From Pseudomonas sp. FP453 (GTDB lineage Bacteria; Pseudomonadota; Gammaproteobacteria; Pseudomonadales; Pseudomonadaceae): DNA of 64,000 nt. The DNA is taken from contig NZ_CP117435.1 in the NCBI RefSeq assembly GCF_030687495.1, positions 1,736,001 to 1,800,000 of the forward strand, written 5' to 3'. The notes beneath the pieces are model-generated. The model made no database searches. It worked only from the letters and a program-made list of their open reading frames with translations, and was not told the DNA's origin. This document shows positions 31,967 through 41,449 of this stretch, piece by piece. Position numbers and translations under genes: made by a program. The stretch's first letter is position 1. Each line of letters begins with the position of its first letter.

Positions 31967-34657
31967 TCAGCGCTTCTCTTGCTTATTGGGCAAAGGCGCA
32001 AACAACGCCTCGATATCCTCGTTACCCAACTGCCAATCCCCCGTCGTACGCCCATCCAGCACGCCTGCCGCCAAGTCGGACTTTTCCTTCTGCAGATGCT
32101 GGATTTTCTCCTCCACCGTGCCCCGCGCAATCATCTTGTAGACGAACACCGGCTTCTCCTGGCCGATACGATACGCACGGTCAGTCGCCTGGTTTTCCGT
32201 GGCCGGGTTCCACCATGGGTCATAGTGGATCACCGTGTCCGCTTCCGTCAGGTTCAGGCCCACGCCGCCAGCCTTCAGGCTGATGAGAAAAATCTGCAGC
32301 TTGCCGCTCTGGAAGTCCTTCACCGGCGTGCGCCGATCGCGGGTCTGACCGGTCAACAGGGCGTAGGCAATGCCGCGCTTTTTCAGCTCGGCTTCGATCA
32401 GGCTGAGCATCGAGGTGAATTGTGAAAACAACAGGATTCGCCGCCCCTCGGCAAACAGTTCTTCGAGCATTTCCATCAGGCTGTCGAGCTTGCCCGAGCT
32501 GCTGCCACGGGCGGGCAGGGCGGCGTCGTTGACCAGGCGCAGGTCGCAGCACACCTGGCGCAGCTTGAGCAGTGCTTCAAGAATGATGATCTGGCTGCGC
32601 GCCACGCCCTTGCGGGTGATTTCGTCGCGCACCTTCTTGTCCATGGCCAGGCGCATGGTTTCGTATACGTCGCGCTGGGCCTCGTTGAGATCGACCCAGT
32701 GGATGATCTCGGTCTTGGGCGGCAGCTCCGTGGCCACCTGTTCTTTGGTGCGACGCAGCAGGAAGGGTTTGATCCGACCGTTGAGGTGCTGCAATCGCAC
32801 TTCGCTGGCGCGCTTTTCGATGGGCACGCGGTAATCGCGGTTGAAGCTCTTCACGTCACCCAGCCAGCCCGGCAGCAGGAAGTGGAACAGCGACCACAGT
32901 TCACCCAAGTGGTTTTCCAGCGGCGTGCCGCTCAGGCACAGGCGCTGCCGCGCATTCAGCTCGCGCGCGGCCTGGGCCGCCTTGCTGTTGGGGTTCTTGA
33001 TGTACTGGGCTTCGTCAAGTATCAGCACATGCAGCGGCTGGGCGGCGAGCAGTTCGATGTCCTTGGGGAGCAGGGCGTAGGTGGTCAGCAGCAGGTCATA
33101 GTCCTGCAGGTTCTGGAAGTGTTTCTTACGCCCGGCGCCGTAGAGGGCCACGACCTTGAGTTGCGGGGTGAAATGCGCCGCTTCATCGAGCCAGTTGGGG
33201 ATCAGACTGGTGGGCATCACCACCATGCACGGGCGGTCCAGGCGCCCGGCGTTTTTCTCCGTGAGAATGTGCGCCAGGGTTTGCAGGGTTTTGCCCAGGC
33301 CCATGTCGTCCGCAAGAATGCCGCCCACATCCAACTGGCGCAGTGACTGCATCCAGCTCAAGCCTTCCAGCTGATACGGGCGCAAGGTCGCGTTCAGCCC
33401 CTCGGGGGCCACGCAGGTGAAGTCCTTGATATCCCGCAGGCGCTGGGCGAAGTTGCGGATTTTTTCGCCGCCCTCCCATTGCAGGGGCAAATCTTCCAGC
33501 GGGTTCAGGCGAATGGCGTCGGCCTTGGCCAGGCGCAAGGTGGTGGTACCGGCTTCCTGTAGGTAGAACTCGCCGAGGGTCGCCAGCACCGGCTTCAAGC
33601 GGCCGTAGGGCAGCGCCACTTGCAGCGGGCCATGGCCATTGGGCAGGCCGGGGATATTCACCAGGATCAGCTCGTCATCACGCCGCCGTGCGAGTTTTTC
33701 CGGGTTGAGGATCTCGGTGTGGGAGCGCATCAGGTTCAACAGGATCGGCAGCAGACTCAGGCGCTCGCCGTTGACGATGATCCCCAGTTCCAGGTCGAAC
33801 CAGTCGCGCTCCGGCCCCTCGTCGACGGTGGCGTACCAGTCATCCACGGCGCTCAGGTCAAAGCCGAAATCATCATCGATCAGCAACTCCCAGCCCTCGG
33901 CGCGCAAGGTGGGCGATACGTTCAGGGTGAAGTTCAGCCAGGCGCTGTCATTGACCATCTCGAACAGTTCGCCGGCGCTCTCCGGCAAGGCTTTGCTCTG
34001 ACGCGTGGCGATCTTGAAACCGAGCAAGCGCAGTTGCTCGCGATAGGGCTGTTCCAGCTCGGGATGGCGCTTGATCCGCAGGCTCTGGGTGTCCTGGCGG
34101 ACGATGATGTCGGCGTTCTTCTGCCCGCTGACATAGTTGCCCAGGTAGTTGAACGACAGCGCCGCACGGTGCTGGATGTAGCGCTGCATCTTGCCGTTGC
34201 GCGGTTCAAACGCGCTGAACTCGACGCTGGCCAGCCACAGGCGTGGCACCGGTGGCACGTCCTCCATCACCACTTGTGGCAACACCACGCGGTTGTCCAG
34301 CACGGCCTGGAGCTTTTCCAGCAGCTCGGCATCCTGGGCGGCGGCCGGGTAGGCCAGGGTTTCCTGGACCTTGAGCAGCACCGCGGCGATGTGTTTGCAG
34401 TTGCTATGCACCGGGCAGGTGCAGCGGCTGTCGACGAGGATCAGCGTGCCCTTGGCCGACTCGCGCAGCGAGATAGTCTGCCGGTAGACGTTGCCGCCCG
34501 AGCCTTCGCAACTGGCGACGATGGTGCTGTCGCCGCACTCGACGATGCGCACGCGGTTCTCCAGGGCATAACGGCGCCCGCGCTCCAGGCTCTGCTCTTT
34601 AAAGCGATTGGCCCACGACGGGGCCAGGGGTTTGGTCAACTGCGACGTCAGGGGCAT
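31967..34657 (-). CDS. SNF2-family DEAD/DEAH helicase with SWIM zinc finger
   Basis: An 896-residue SWI2/SNF2 ATPase. A SWIM zinc finger sits at about 79-89 (C79, C81, C87, H89). The helicase core has DDMGLGKTLQTLAH (motif I), LILDEAQYIKNPNSKAAQ (motif II), CLSGTPLENHLGELWSLFHF (motif III), then the C-terminal half with GGVGLNLTEADTVIHYDPWW and QATDRAYRIGQ. Such bacterial RapA/HepA-like proteins translocate on duplex DNA and are linked to RNA polymerase recycling or repair. It is the third gene of a tight mfd-csiV-SNF2 operon, starting 9 nt after csiV. Exact role unknown. Confidence 0.9.
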   Translation of the reverse strand: MPLTSQLTKPLAPSWANRFKEQSLERGRRYALENRVRIVECGDSTIVASCEGSGGNVYRQTISLRESAKGTLILVDSRCTCPVHSNCKHIAAVLLKVQETLAYPAAAQDAELLEKLQAVLDNRVVLPQVVMEDVPPVPRLWLASVEFSAFEPRNGKMQRYIQHRAALSFNYLGNYVSGQKNADIIVRQDTQSLRIKRHPELEQPYREQLRLLGFKIATRQSKALPESAGELFEMVNDSAWLNFTLNVSPTLRAEGWELLIDDDFGFDLSAVDDWYATVDEGPERDWFDLELGIIVNGERLSLLPILLNLMRSHTEILNPEKLARRRDDELILVNIPGLPNGHGPLQVALPYGRLKPVLATLGEFYLQEAGTTTLRLAKADAIRLNPLEDLPLQWEGGEKIRNFAQRLRDIKDFTCVAPEGLNATLRPYQLEGLSWMQSLRQLDVGGILADDMGLGKTLQTLAHILTEKNAGRLDRPCMVVMPTSLIPNWLDEAAHFTPQLKVVALYGAGRKKHFQNLQDYDLLLTTYALLPKDIELLAAQPLHVLILDEAQYIKNPNSKAAQAARELNARQRLCLSGTPLENHLGELWSLFHFLLPGWLGDVKSFNRDYRVPIEKRASEVRLQHLNGRIKPFLLRRTKEQVATELPPKTEIIHWVDLNEAQRDVYETMRLAMDKKVRDEITRKGVARSQIIILEALLKLRQVCCDLRLVNDAALPARGSSSGKLDSLMEMLEELFAEGRRILLFSQFTSMLSLIEAELKKRGIAYALLTGQTRDRRTPVKDFQSGKLQIFLISLKAGGVGLNLTEADTVIHYDPWWNPATENQATDRAYRIGQEKPVFVYKMIARGTVEEKIQHLQKEKSDLAAGVLDGRTTGDWQLGNEDIEALFAPLPNKQEKR

Positions 34658-34666
34658 GGCGCGTGA

Positions 34667-35236
34667 TCAGTCCTGAACGTCGGGCGGTGGTGCACTGGGC
34701 GGCTTGGCGGTCAGCGAGGTGATCTTGATCAGCAGCGCCAGGTGGCCGCCGTCCAGGTAGTTGAGTTGGTTGTTCTTGGTGCGCACGTCCGTCTGGCTCA
34801 GGTGTTCGCTGGCGATCACGCTGCCGTTGCTGTCGAACGTGTTGATCCAGAAGTTCGCGTCGATGTCGGTGAAACGGCCCAGTTGCAGGTTGAGCACACC
34901 CTCGATAGGGAATTGGCCGAACTGTTCCGCGCCGTCGGTGATGGCGATTTTCACCGGTTGCTCACCCAGGTTTTGCTCCCAGGCCTTGTGCGCCAGCACG
35001 GTGTAGCTGTTATCGGCGCGGAGCTTGTCGACGATATTGTTCAGGCGTGGCGGGCTCAGTTTGTCGGAGCCCAGGCGCACGGCCCCGGCATCCCAGTTTT
35101 CCGGCGCGGCGCGGCTGTTGATCACCGGCTCGGCGTTCTGGCGCACGAGGATCATTTCCACCTGGTACGGGCTGTCGGCGAATGCCGCAGGTGCCACGAC
35201 CACCAACAACAGGCTCAAAATGCGGAACAGGCGCAT
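34667..35236 (-). CDS. CsiV-family periplasmic protein
   Basis: A 189-residue exported protein with a signal peptide (about 1-20, MRLFRILSLLLVVVAPAAFA). The mature part starts DSPYQVEMILVRQNAEP, the typical CsiV opening, and has a beta-rich domain (VLNLQLGRFTDIDANFWI). CsiV was described in Shewanella as a regulator of cytochrome-linked respiration; in Pseudomonas its role is not settled. AAGGA precedes ATG 35236. It lies 11 nt after mfd and 9 nt before the SNF2 gene. Confidence 0.82.
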   Translation of the reverse strand: MRLFRILSLLLVVVAPAAFADSPYQVEMILVRQNAEPVINSRAAPENWDAGAVRLGSDKLSPPRLNNIVDKLRADNSYTVLAHKAWEQNLGEQPVKIAITDGAEQFGQFPIEGVLNLQLGRFTDIDANFWINTFDSNGSVIASEHLSQTDVRTKNNQLNYLDGGHLALLIKITSLTAKPPSAPPPDVQD

Positions 35237-35247
35237 TGGGGCGTCCT

Positions 35248-38200
35248 TCATACGGATTTCGGAATGAGGCGCTCAAACAACGCCTCCAATGTATTAAAGC
35301 GTTCTTCGGCGCGTTCCATCGGCACCATGAACTTGAACAGCGTAGCCCCTTCGAACTTGTAGCGGTTGGGCTGGCCCTGGATCAGCTTGATCAGCACCAG
35401 CGGGTCCACCGGCGTCTGCGCTTCAAACTCGATGCGCCCGCCTTGTGGCCCGGCGTCGACTTTCTTGATCCCCAACTGCTCGGCCTGCAATTTCAGCAGG
35501 GTCAGGCGCACCAGGTTCTTGGTCGGTTCGGGCAACAGGCCGAAGCGGTCGATCATCTCGACTTGCAGGTCCTTGAGGCCTTCTTCGTCGGTGGCCGAGG
35601 CGATGCGCTTGTACAGGATCAACCGCGCGTGCACGTCGGGCAGGTAGTCTTCGGGGATCAACGCCGGCAAGCGCAGGTTGATTTCCGGGCCGCCGCCCAG
35701 CGGTTGATCGAGGTTCGGTTGCTCGCCCTTGCGGATCGCTTTGACGGCGCGTTCGAGCATCTCCATATAGAGGGTGAAACCCACCGCCTGGATCTGCCCG
35801 CTCTGACCGTCGCCCAGCAGTTCGCCGGCGCCACGGATTTCCAGGTCGTTGGTGGCCAGCACAAACCCGGCGCCCAGGTCCTGGGTGTTGGCGATGGCTT
35901 CCAGGCGCTTCTCGGCGTCGGACGTGATCTGTTGGCGCGGCGGCGTGAGCAAATAGGCATACGCCTGGTGGTGACTACGCCCGACCCGGCCACGCAGCTG
36001 GTGCAGCTGCGCCAGGCCGAACTTGTCGGCACGCTCGATGATGATGGTGTTGGCGCTCGGCACGTCGATGCCGGTCTCGATGATGGTCGAGGCGATCAGC
36101 ACGTTGAAGCGCTTGTGGTAGAAGTCGCTCATCACCTGTTCGAGTTCGCGCTCGCGCATCTGCCCGTGGCCGATGGCGATACGCGCCTCCGGCACCAGCT
36201 CGGCGAGGTCGGCGGCGCATTTCTCGATGGTCTTCACGTCGTTGTGCAGGTAGTACACCTGCCCGCCGCGCAGCAGCTCACGCAACAGCGCTTCCTTGAC
36301 CGTGCTTTTGTTCTGCTCCATCACGAAGGTGCGCACCGATAGGCGGCGCGCCGGCGGCGTGGCGATGATCGACAGGTCGCGCATGCCCGACACCGCCATG
36401 TTCAGCGTGCGCGGAATCGGCGTGGCGGTGAGGGTGAGGATGTCCACTTCACTGCGCAGGGCCTTGAGCTGTTCTTTCTGGCGCACGCCGAAACGGTGTT
36501 CTTCGTCGATGATCACCAGGCCCAGGTTCTTGATCTTCACATCGTCCGACAGCAGCTTGTGGGTGCCGATCACGATGTCGATCTTGCCTTCGGCCAAATC
36601 GGCGATGGCCGCATTCACTTCCTTGGCCGACTTGAAGCGGCTCATCACTTCCACGGTCACCGGCCAGTCGGCAAAGCGGTCGCGGAAGCTGTTGTAGTGC
36701 TGCTGGGCGAGCAGGGTGGTGGGCACCAGGATCGCTACCTGGCGGCCGCCGTGTACGGCGATGAAGGCGGCGCGCATGGCCACTTCGGTCTTGCCGAAAC
36801 CCACGTCGCCACACACCAGGCGGTCCATCGGCTTGGGCGCGAGCATGTCGGCGCGCACCGCTTCGATGGTGGTTTGCTGGTCCGGGGTTTCTTCGAAGGG
36901 GAAGCCGGCGCTAAAGGTGGCGTAGTCGGCTTTCGGGTCGGCGAAGGCATAGCCTTCACGCGCTGCCCGGCGTGCATAGATGTCGAGCAGTTCGGCGGCG
37001 ACGTCGCGCACTTGCTCGGCGGCCTTGCGCTTGGCTTTCTGCCAGGTCTCGGAGCCCAAGCGGTGCAACGGCGCGAGGGCATCGTCGCTGCCGGTGTAGC
37101 GGGCGATCAGGTGCAGGCTGGCCACCGGCACGTAGAGCTTGGCGCCCTCGGCGTATTCCATGGTGAGGAATTCGGCGGCCTGGTTGTCGATCTCCAGGGT
37201 TTGCAGGCCGAGGTAACGGCCGACGCCATGGTCGATATGCACCACCGGCGCGCCTTCGCGCAGTTCGGTGAGGTTCTTGATCACTGCGTCGTTGTTGGCG
37301 TCGGCGCGTTTTTCCCGGCGGCGGCGCTGCATCACGCGTTGTCCAAACAGCGGGCTCTCGGCGATCAGTGCCAGCGCCGGGTCATCCAGCAGCAAACCTT
37401 CGTCCAGCGGCGCGATGGTGATCGCCAGGCGGTCTTTGCCTTTGACGAAGTCCGGCCAGCTGTCGACGGTTTTGGGTCGCAGTTTCAGGCGTTCCAGCAG
37501 CTCCAGCAGGACTTCGCGGCGGCCGGCGGATTCGGCGGTAAACAGCACGCGGCCGGGGAAGTCGCCGAGGAAGTTGGACAGCGCTTCCAGGGGTTGCGTG
37601 GCCTTGGCCTGGATGGCCAGATCCGGCAGCGTCCCTGCGGGAAAGCGTTCGCGGCCACTGCCGGCGTCCACGTCCTGTTGGCTGGCGACCACGCGCGGCC
37701 AGCTTTTCAGGCGGGCGAAGCAGTCTTCCACCGGCAGGAACAGCTCGGCGGGCGGCAATAAAGGCCGGGACGGATCGACGCGGCGCTCTTCGTAGCGGTT
37801 GCGCACGTCGTTCCAGAAGTTTTCCGCGGCTTGCTCGATGCCTGGCAGCGAGAACACTTGGGTGTCCTGGGGCAGGTAATCGAACAGGGTGGAGGTTTCG
37901 TCGAAGAACAGCGGCAGGTAGTACTCGATACCGGCGGGTGTAATCCCGCTGCTCAAGTCCTGGAAGATCGGGCAGCGACGGAAGTCCACGTCAAAGCGTT
38001 CACGGAAGCGCGCCTTGAAGCGGGTGACCGCGTCTTTTTGCAGCGGGAATTCCCGTGCGGGCAGCAGCTTGATCGAATCCACCTTGTCGATGGAGCGCTG
38101 GTTCTCGGGGTCGAAGGTGCGCAGGGTCTCGATTTCGTCATCGAACAGGTCAATGCGGTAGGGCAGTTTGCTGCCCATCGGGAACAGGTCGATCAGCGCA

Positions 38201-38697
38201 CCGCGTACCGCGAACTCACCGTGCTCGTACACCGTGTCCACACAGCGGTAGCCGCTGGCTTCCAGGCGTGTGCGCATCTGCTCGACATCCAGCTTCTGGC
38301 CGATATCCAGCACCAGGCTGCTGCCCAGCAGGAATTTGGTCGGCGCCAGGCGATGCAGGGCCGTGGTGATCGGCACCACCAGCACGCCGTGGGCCAGTTC
38401 CGGCAGGCGGTAGAGGCTGGCGATGCGCTGGGAGATGATGTCCTGGTGCGGCGAGAACAGGTCGTAGGGCAGGGTTTCCCAGTCGGGGAAATGCAGCACC
38501 GGCAAATCGGGGGCGAAGAAGCTCAGCTCCTGCTCCAACCGTTCGGCGCTTTGGCTGTCGGCGGTCAGCAGCAGGGTAAAGCGCTTGGCTGCGCTGGCAG
38601 CCTCGGCAATGGCCAGGCTCAGGGCGGCACCGGGCAGGTTGCCCCAGTGCTGTTTGCCTGCCGCAGCAGGGAGAAGCGGTAGACGCAGGACGGGCAC
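35248..38697 (-). CDS. mfd: Transcription-repair coupling factor
   Basis: A 1149-residue Mfd, the normal length. It removes stalled RNA polymerase at lesions and recruits UvrA. Order of domains: UvrB-like N-terminus, RNA polymerase interaction domain (about 480-540, VVHIDHGVGRYLGLQTLEI), RecG-like motor with Walker A CGDVGFGKTEVAM and DEEH box IIDEEHRFGVRQKEQL, motif VI DQ-like region GRVGRSHHQAYAYLL, and the C-terminal TRCF domain. The start codon is GTG with no strong Shine-Dalgarno, so the start is somewhat uncertain. It is first in an operon with csiV and the SNF2 helicase. Confidence 0.96.
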   Translation of the reverse strand: MPVLRLPLLPAAAGKQHWGNLPGAALSLAIAEAASAAKRFTLLLTADSQSAERLEQELSFFAPDLPVLHFPDWETLPYDLFSPHQDIISQRIASLYRLPELAHGVLVVPITTALHRLAPTKFLLGSSLVLDIGQKLDVEQMRTRLEASGYRCVDTVYEHGEFAVRGALIDLFPMGSKLPYRIDLFDDEIETLRTFDPENQRSIDKVDSIKLLPAREFPLQKDAVTRFKARFRERFDVDFRRCPIFQDLSSGITPAGIEYYLPLFFDETSTLFDYLPQDTQVFSLPGIEQAAENFWNDVRNRYEERRVDPSRPLLPPAELFLPVEDCFARLKSWPRVVASQQDVDAGSGRERFPAGTLPDLAIQAKATQPLEALSNFLGDFPGRVLFTAESAGRREVLLELLERLKLRPKTVDSWPDFVKGKDRLAITIAPLDEGLLLDDPALALIAESPLFGQRVMQRRRREKRADANNDAVIKNLTELREGAPVVHIDHGVGRYLGLQTLEIDNQAAEFLTMEYAEGAKLYVPVASLHLIARYTGSDDALAPLHRLGSETWQKAKRKAAEQVRDVAAELLDIYARRAAREGYAFADPKADYATFSAGFPFEETPDQQTTIEAVRADMLAPKPMDRLVCGDVGFGKTEVAMRAAFIAVHGGRQVAILVPTTLLAQQHYNSFRDRFADWPVTVEVMSRFKSAKEVNAAIADLAEGKIDIVIGTHKLLSDDVKIKNLGLVIIDEEHRFGVRQKEQLKALRSEVDILTLTATPIPRTLNMAVSGMRDLSIIATPPARRLSVRTFVMEQNKSTVKEALLRELLRGGQVYYLHNDVKTIEKCAADLAELVPEARIAIGHGQMRERELEQVMSDFYHKRFNVLIASTIIETGIDVPSANTIIIERADKFGLAQLHQLRGRVGRSHHQAYAYLLTPPRQQITSDAEKRLEAIANTQDLGAGFVLATNDLEIRGAGELLGDGQSGQIQAVGFTLYMEMLERAVKAIRKGEQPNLDQPLGGGPEINLRLPALIPEDYLPDVHARLILYKRIASATDEEGLKDLQVEMIDRFGLLPEPTKNLVRLTLLKLQAEQLGIKKVDAGPQGGRIEFEAQTPVDPLVLIKLIQGQPNRYKFEGATLFKFMVPMERAEERFNTLEALFERLIPKSV

Positions 38698-38984
38698 GGA
38701 AGGTTGAGCTCCAAGCGTTGCGACAAAGTCGGTAATTGTAACGGTGCGAGGCGCCGTCTGTCAGTTGCTGACTGAGCCTATTACGGTTTGTAGGAAATGT
38801 AGTGGCTAAGACAAACAAAGGCGGCTTTTGACTCATTATGTAGTGCAAAAACCGGCGAGGTTTTCGGAGGGTTACGGACAAGTCGGCCGCTTGGCTCAAC
38901 TAGTGGCCTTCTGGAACCCGCGTATTTACTGGGCTCCAGCGGGGTGCCTTTTTTTCGCAAGCACTTTTTGTTGCCTGGGGCGCA

Positions 38985-39013
38985 TTGCTCCGAGGCCGGT
39001 CGGGCGGCATAAT
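38985..39013 (+). promoter_or_regulatory. Promoter for gap
   Basis: A -35-like TTGCTC (38985-38990), a 17-nt spacer and a -10 CATAAT (39008-39013) lie about 40 nt before the gap start. The rest of the 355-nt mfd-gap interval (38698-39052) shows no gene or repeat that I can support. Confidence 0.55.
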
Positions 39014-39052
39014 GTAGCCCCTTTTTTCTGCCCCTACATGTGGAAGGTTCCC

Positions 39053-40501
39053 GTGACTCAGAAGCCCGACCAGTGTCTTGGTGAATGGATCGACCGTGAA
39101 GCACTCGCAGAAGCGATGATTCCGCTTATCGGCCAGCTGTACCGCAATAACAATGTGGTGAGCTCGATCTATGGCCGCAGCCTGATCAACCAGTCTGTCA
39201 TCGCGATTCTCAAAGCCCACCGCTTTGCGCGTCACCGTTCTGCCGACGACAGCGAACTCTCCGTCCACGAAACATTCCCACTGCTCAAAGCCATGAGCGA
39301 GCTCAAGCTCGGCGCGGCCTCGGTAGACCTGGGCAAGTTGGCCTATAAATTCCGCAAAGAAGGCGCTGGGCGTACCGCCGAGCAGTTCGTGCGTGAAGAG
39401 ATGGCCGATGTGGTTGGCCAGCAAAACGCTGCCGGTCGCAAAGGCACTGACGTGGTGCTGTACGGCTTCGGTCGTATCGGCCGTCTGCTGGCGCGCATCC
39501 TCATCGAAAAAACCGGTGGCGGCGACGGCCTGCGCCTGCGTGCCATCGTTGTGCGCAAAGGCGCCGACAACGACCTGACCAAGCGCGCGAGCCTCTTGCG
39601 TCGCGATTCGGTACACGGTCCGTTCAACGGCACCATCGTCATCGATGAAGAAAACAACACTATCACCGCCAACGGTAACCTGATCCAGGTGATCTACGCG
39701 AAGAACCCGGCTGAAGTGGACTACACCCAGTACGGCATCAAAGACGCACTGCTGGTGGACAACACCGGGGTATGGCGTGACGCCGAAGGCTTGGGCCAGC
39801 ACCTGGCCTGCCCGGGTATCGACCGCGTTGTCCTGACCGCACCGGGCAAGGGCAAGCTGAAGAACATCGTGCACGGCATCAACCACGGTGAAATCACCGC
39901 TGACGACAAGATCGTGTCCGCCGCTTCCTGCACCACCAACGCCATCGTGCCGGTGCTGAAAGCGGTGAATGACAAGTTCGGTATCGTCAACGGTCACGTT
40001 GAGACGGTTCACTCGTACACCAACGACCAGAACCTGATCGACAACTTCCACAAGGGCGATCGCCGTGGCCGTAGCGCCGCGTTGAACATGGTGATCACCG
40101 AGACCGGTGCTGCCACCGCCGCTGCCAAGGCCCTGCCTGAGCTGGCCGGCAAGCTGACCGGTAACGCGATCCGCGTGCCGACGCCAAACGTGTCGATGGC
40201 CATTCTCAACCTGAACCTTGAGAAAGCCGCCACCCGTGAAGAGATGAACGAGTACCTGCGCTTCATGGCGCTGCACTCCGATCTGCATAAGCAAATCGAC
40301 TTCGTCAACTCGCAGGAAGTGGTTTCCACCGACTTCGTGGGCTCGCGCCACGCCGGTGTGGTGGACGCCGAGGCGACCATTACCCAGGACAACCGTGTTG
40401 TGCTGTACGTGTGGTACGACAACGAGTTCGGCTACAGCTGCCAGGTGGTTCGCGTGATGGAAGACATGGCCGGGGTCAACCCGCCTGCGTTTCCGCGCTA
40501 A
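39053..40501 (+). CDS. gap: Glyceraldehyde-3-phosphate dehydrogenase with N-terminal extension
   Basis: A 482-residue GAPDH, about 150 residues longer than classical enzymes. The extra N-terminal domain begins TQKPDQCLGEWIDREALAEA. The NAD-binding loop VVLYGFGRIGRLLARIL starts near residue 140, and the catalytic Cys is in SAASCTTNAIVPVLK. The C-terminal catalytic domain ends VVLYVWYDNEFGYSCQVV. It is expected to work in central carbon metabolism, probably the gluconeogenic or peripheral GAPDH of Pseudomonas. I favour GTG 39053, which has GGAAGG 5 nt upstream; ATG 39038 (487 residues) is also possible. Confidence 0.92.
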   Translation: MTQKPDQCLGEWIDREALAEAMIPLIGQLYRNNNVVSSIYGRSLINQSVIAILKAHRFARHRSADDSELSVHETFPLLKAMSELKLGAASVDLGKLAYKFRKEGAGRTAEQFVREEMADVVGQQNAAGRKGTDVVLYGFGRIGRLLARILIEKTGGGDGLRLRAIVVRKGADNDLTKRASLLRRDSVHGPFNGTIVIDEENNTITANGNLIQVIYAKNPAEVDYTQYGIKDALLVDNTGVWRDAEGLGQHLACPGIDRVVLTAPGKGKLKNIVHGINHGEITADDKIVSAASCTTNAIVPVLKAVNDKFGIVNGHVETVHSYTNDQNLIDNFHKGDRRGRSAALNMVITETGAATAAAKALPELAGKLTGNAIRVPTPNVSMAILNLNLEKAATREEMNEYLRFMALHSDLHKQIDFVNSQEVVSTDFVGSRHAGVVDAEATITQDNRVVLYVWYDNEFGYSCQVVRVMEDMAGVNPPAFPR

Positions 40502-40516
40502 GCCTTTGCGCTGAAT

Positions 40517-40547
40517 GAAAAAGCCCCGGATGGTTCGGGGCTTTTTT
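40517..40547 (+). terminator. Rho-independent terminator of gap
   Basis: The stem AGCCCCG / CGGGGCT with a short loop is preceded by AAAAA and followed by TTTTTT, 20 nt after the gap stop. Confidence 0.92.
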
Positions 40548-40582
40548 ATGCCTGAAGGTTTTGTCGGGACTGTAAGGGCCTC

Positions 40583-40676
40583 ATCGCAGGCAAGCCAGCT
40601 CCCACATTAGGCTGGGTTCACAGATTTCTATTTGTGAATACATTCAACTGTGGGAGCGGGCTTGCCCGCGATGGCG
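40583..40676. repeat. Hybrid REPIN after gap
   Basis: The left arm is ATCGCAGGCAAGCCAGCTCC and the right arm TGTGGGAGCGGGCTTGCCC. The loop includes TTTGTGAATACATTCAACTG (40631-40650), which occurs in reverse complement in the REPIN at 47590, so both descend from one element. Confidence 0.85.
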
Positions 40677-40693
40677 TCAGCACTGACACACCT

Positions 40694-41215
40694 TCAATTC
40701 AGCAAACCCTCCGACAACCCCTTGGGCGCCAACCAAATCCCCAAGTAAGCCCGCGCCAGTTCGTCATTGGGGCTGCTGAACACCACCTCCCCATTGATTT
40801 CCAGATTCAACCCACGCTCAGGGCGAAAATCCAGCGCATACCGATCACCCTTCTGGATGTTGCGAAAGTGGGCATGCAATTTTTCTACCTCGGGTTTCAA
40901 TCGTGCGCTAACCCGTTGGCGCTCCAGCGTCGTATTGGCCGCCTTGATCACATCGCCACGATCGATATCGCGAAAGTAATACAGCTCAAGGCGCAGGGCC
41001 TTTTGCTGCTCCCAGGCGAGCTTGGCGCGCCTCTCGGGCGGGGCATACAGCGCTGCCGCGTAGACATCCGCCCAGAGATAGGTCAGCACCACCTGGTTTT
41101 TCAGCGCCAGCTCATGGGATTGCGCAGGAAAACCGGCTTGCCTGAGCCGGTCGGCCTCGTTGGCTTGAACCATGGCCGACAACATCATCAATAAACAGAA
41201 AGCGACATGCCGCAT
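40694..41215 (-). CDS. Chalcone isomerase-like periplasmic protein
   Basis: A 173-residue exported protein with a signal peptide (about 1-18, MRHVAFCLLMMLSAMVQA). The mature sequence matches the bacterial chalcone-isomerase-like fold (VLTYLWADVYAAALYAPPE, LRLELYYFRDIDRGDVIKAA, YLGIWLAPKGLSEGLL). These bacterial proteins are not expected to act on flavonoids; some may bind fatty acids. I start at ATG 41215 (AGGA upstream) because the longer frame lacks a signal peptide. Function unknown. Confidence 0.82.
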   Translation of the reverse strand: MRHVAFCLLMMLSAMVQANEADRLRQAGFPAQSHELALKNQVVLTYLWADVYAAALYAPPERRAKLAWEQQKALRLELYYFRDIDRGDVIKAANTTLERQRVSARLKPEVEKLHAHFRNIQKGDRYALDFRPERGLNLEINGEVVFSSPNDELARAYLGIWLAPKGLSEGLLN

Positions 41216-41449
41216 AATGGCCAGTCCTGCAAAGGTGCTTGCTGGCAGTGTAATTGCAATTTCCTGATGCTGTAGTAAAGGCAAGACTGGCCTACGACGC
41301 GACCAAGGGTTAATGTGCGCGGCGTTGAGCCTTATATAGACTGTGCCCCGGTTCACACACTTGAGCCAAAATGTCCTTCATGACCGCTGGCCGCGGCATG
41401 ATTTAGCCAGGCGTCCAACCGTACGCCTGGCCTGTTCTGAGGAGTACGC

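Noticed and set aside
38828..39052. Longer GAPDH start at 38828
   Set aside because: The added residues span the promoter and lack any similarity; GTG 39053 or ATG 39038 are better.
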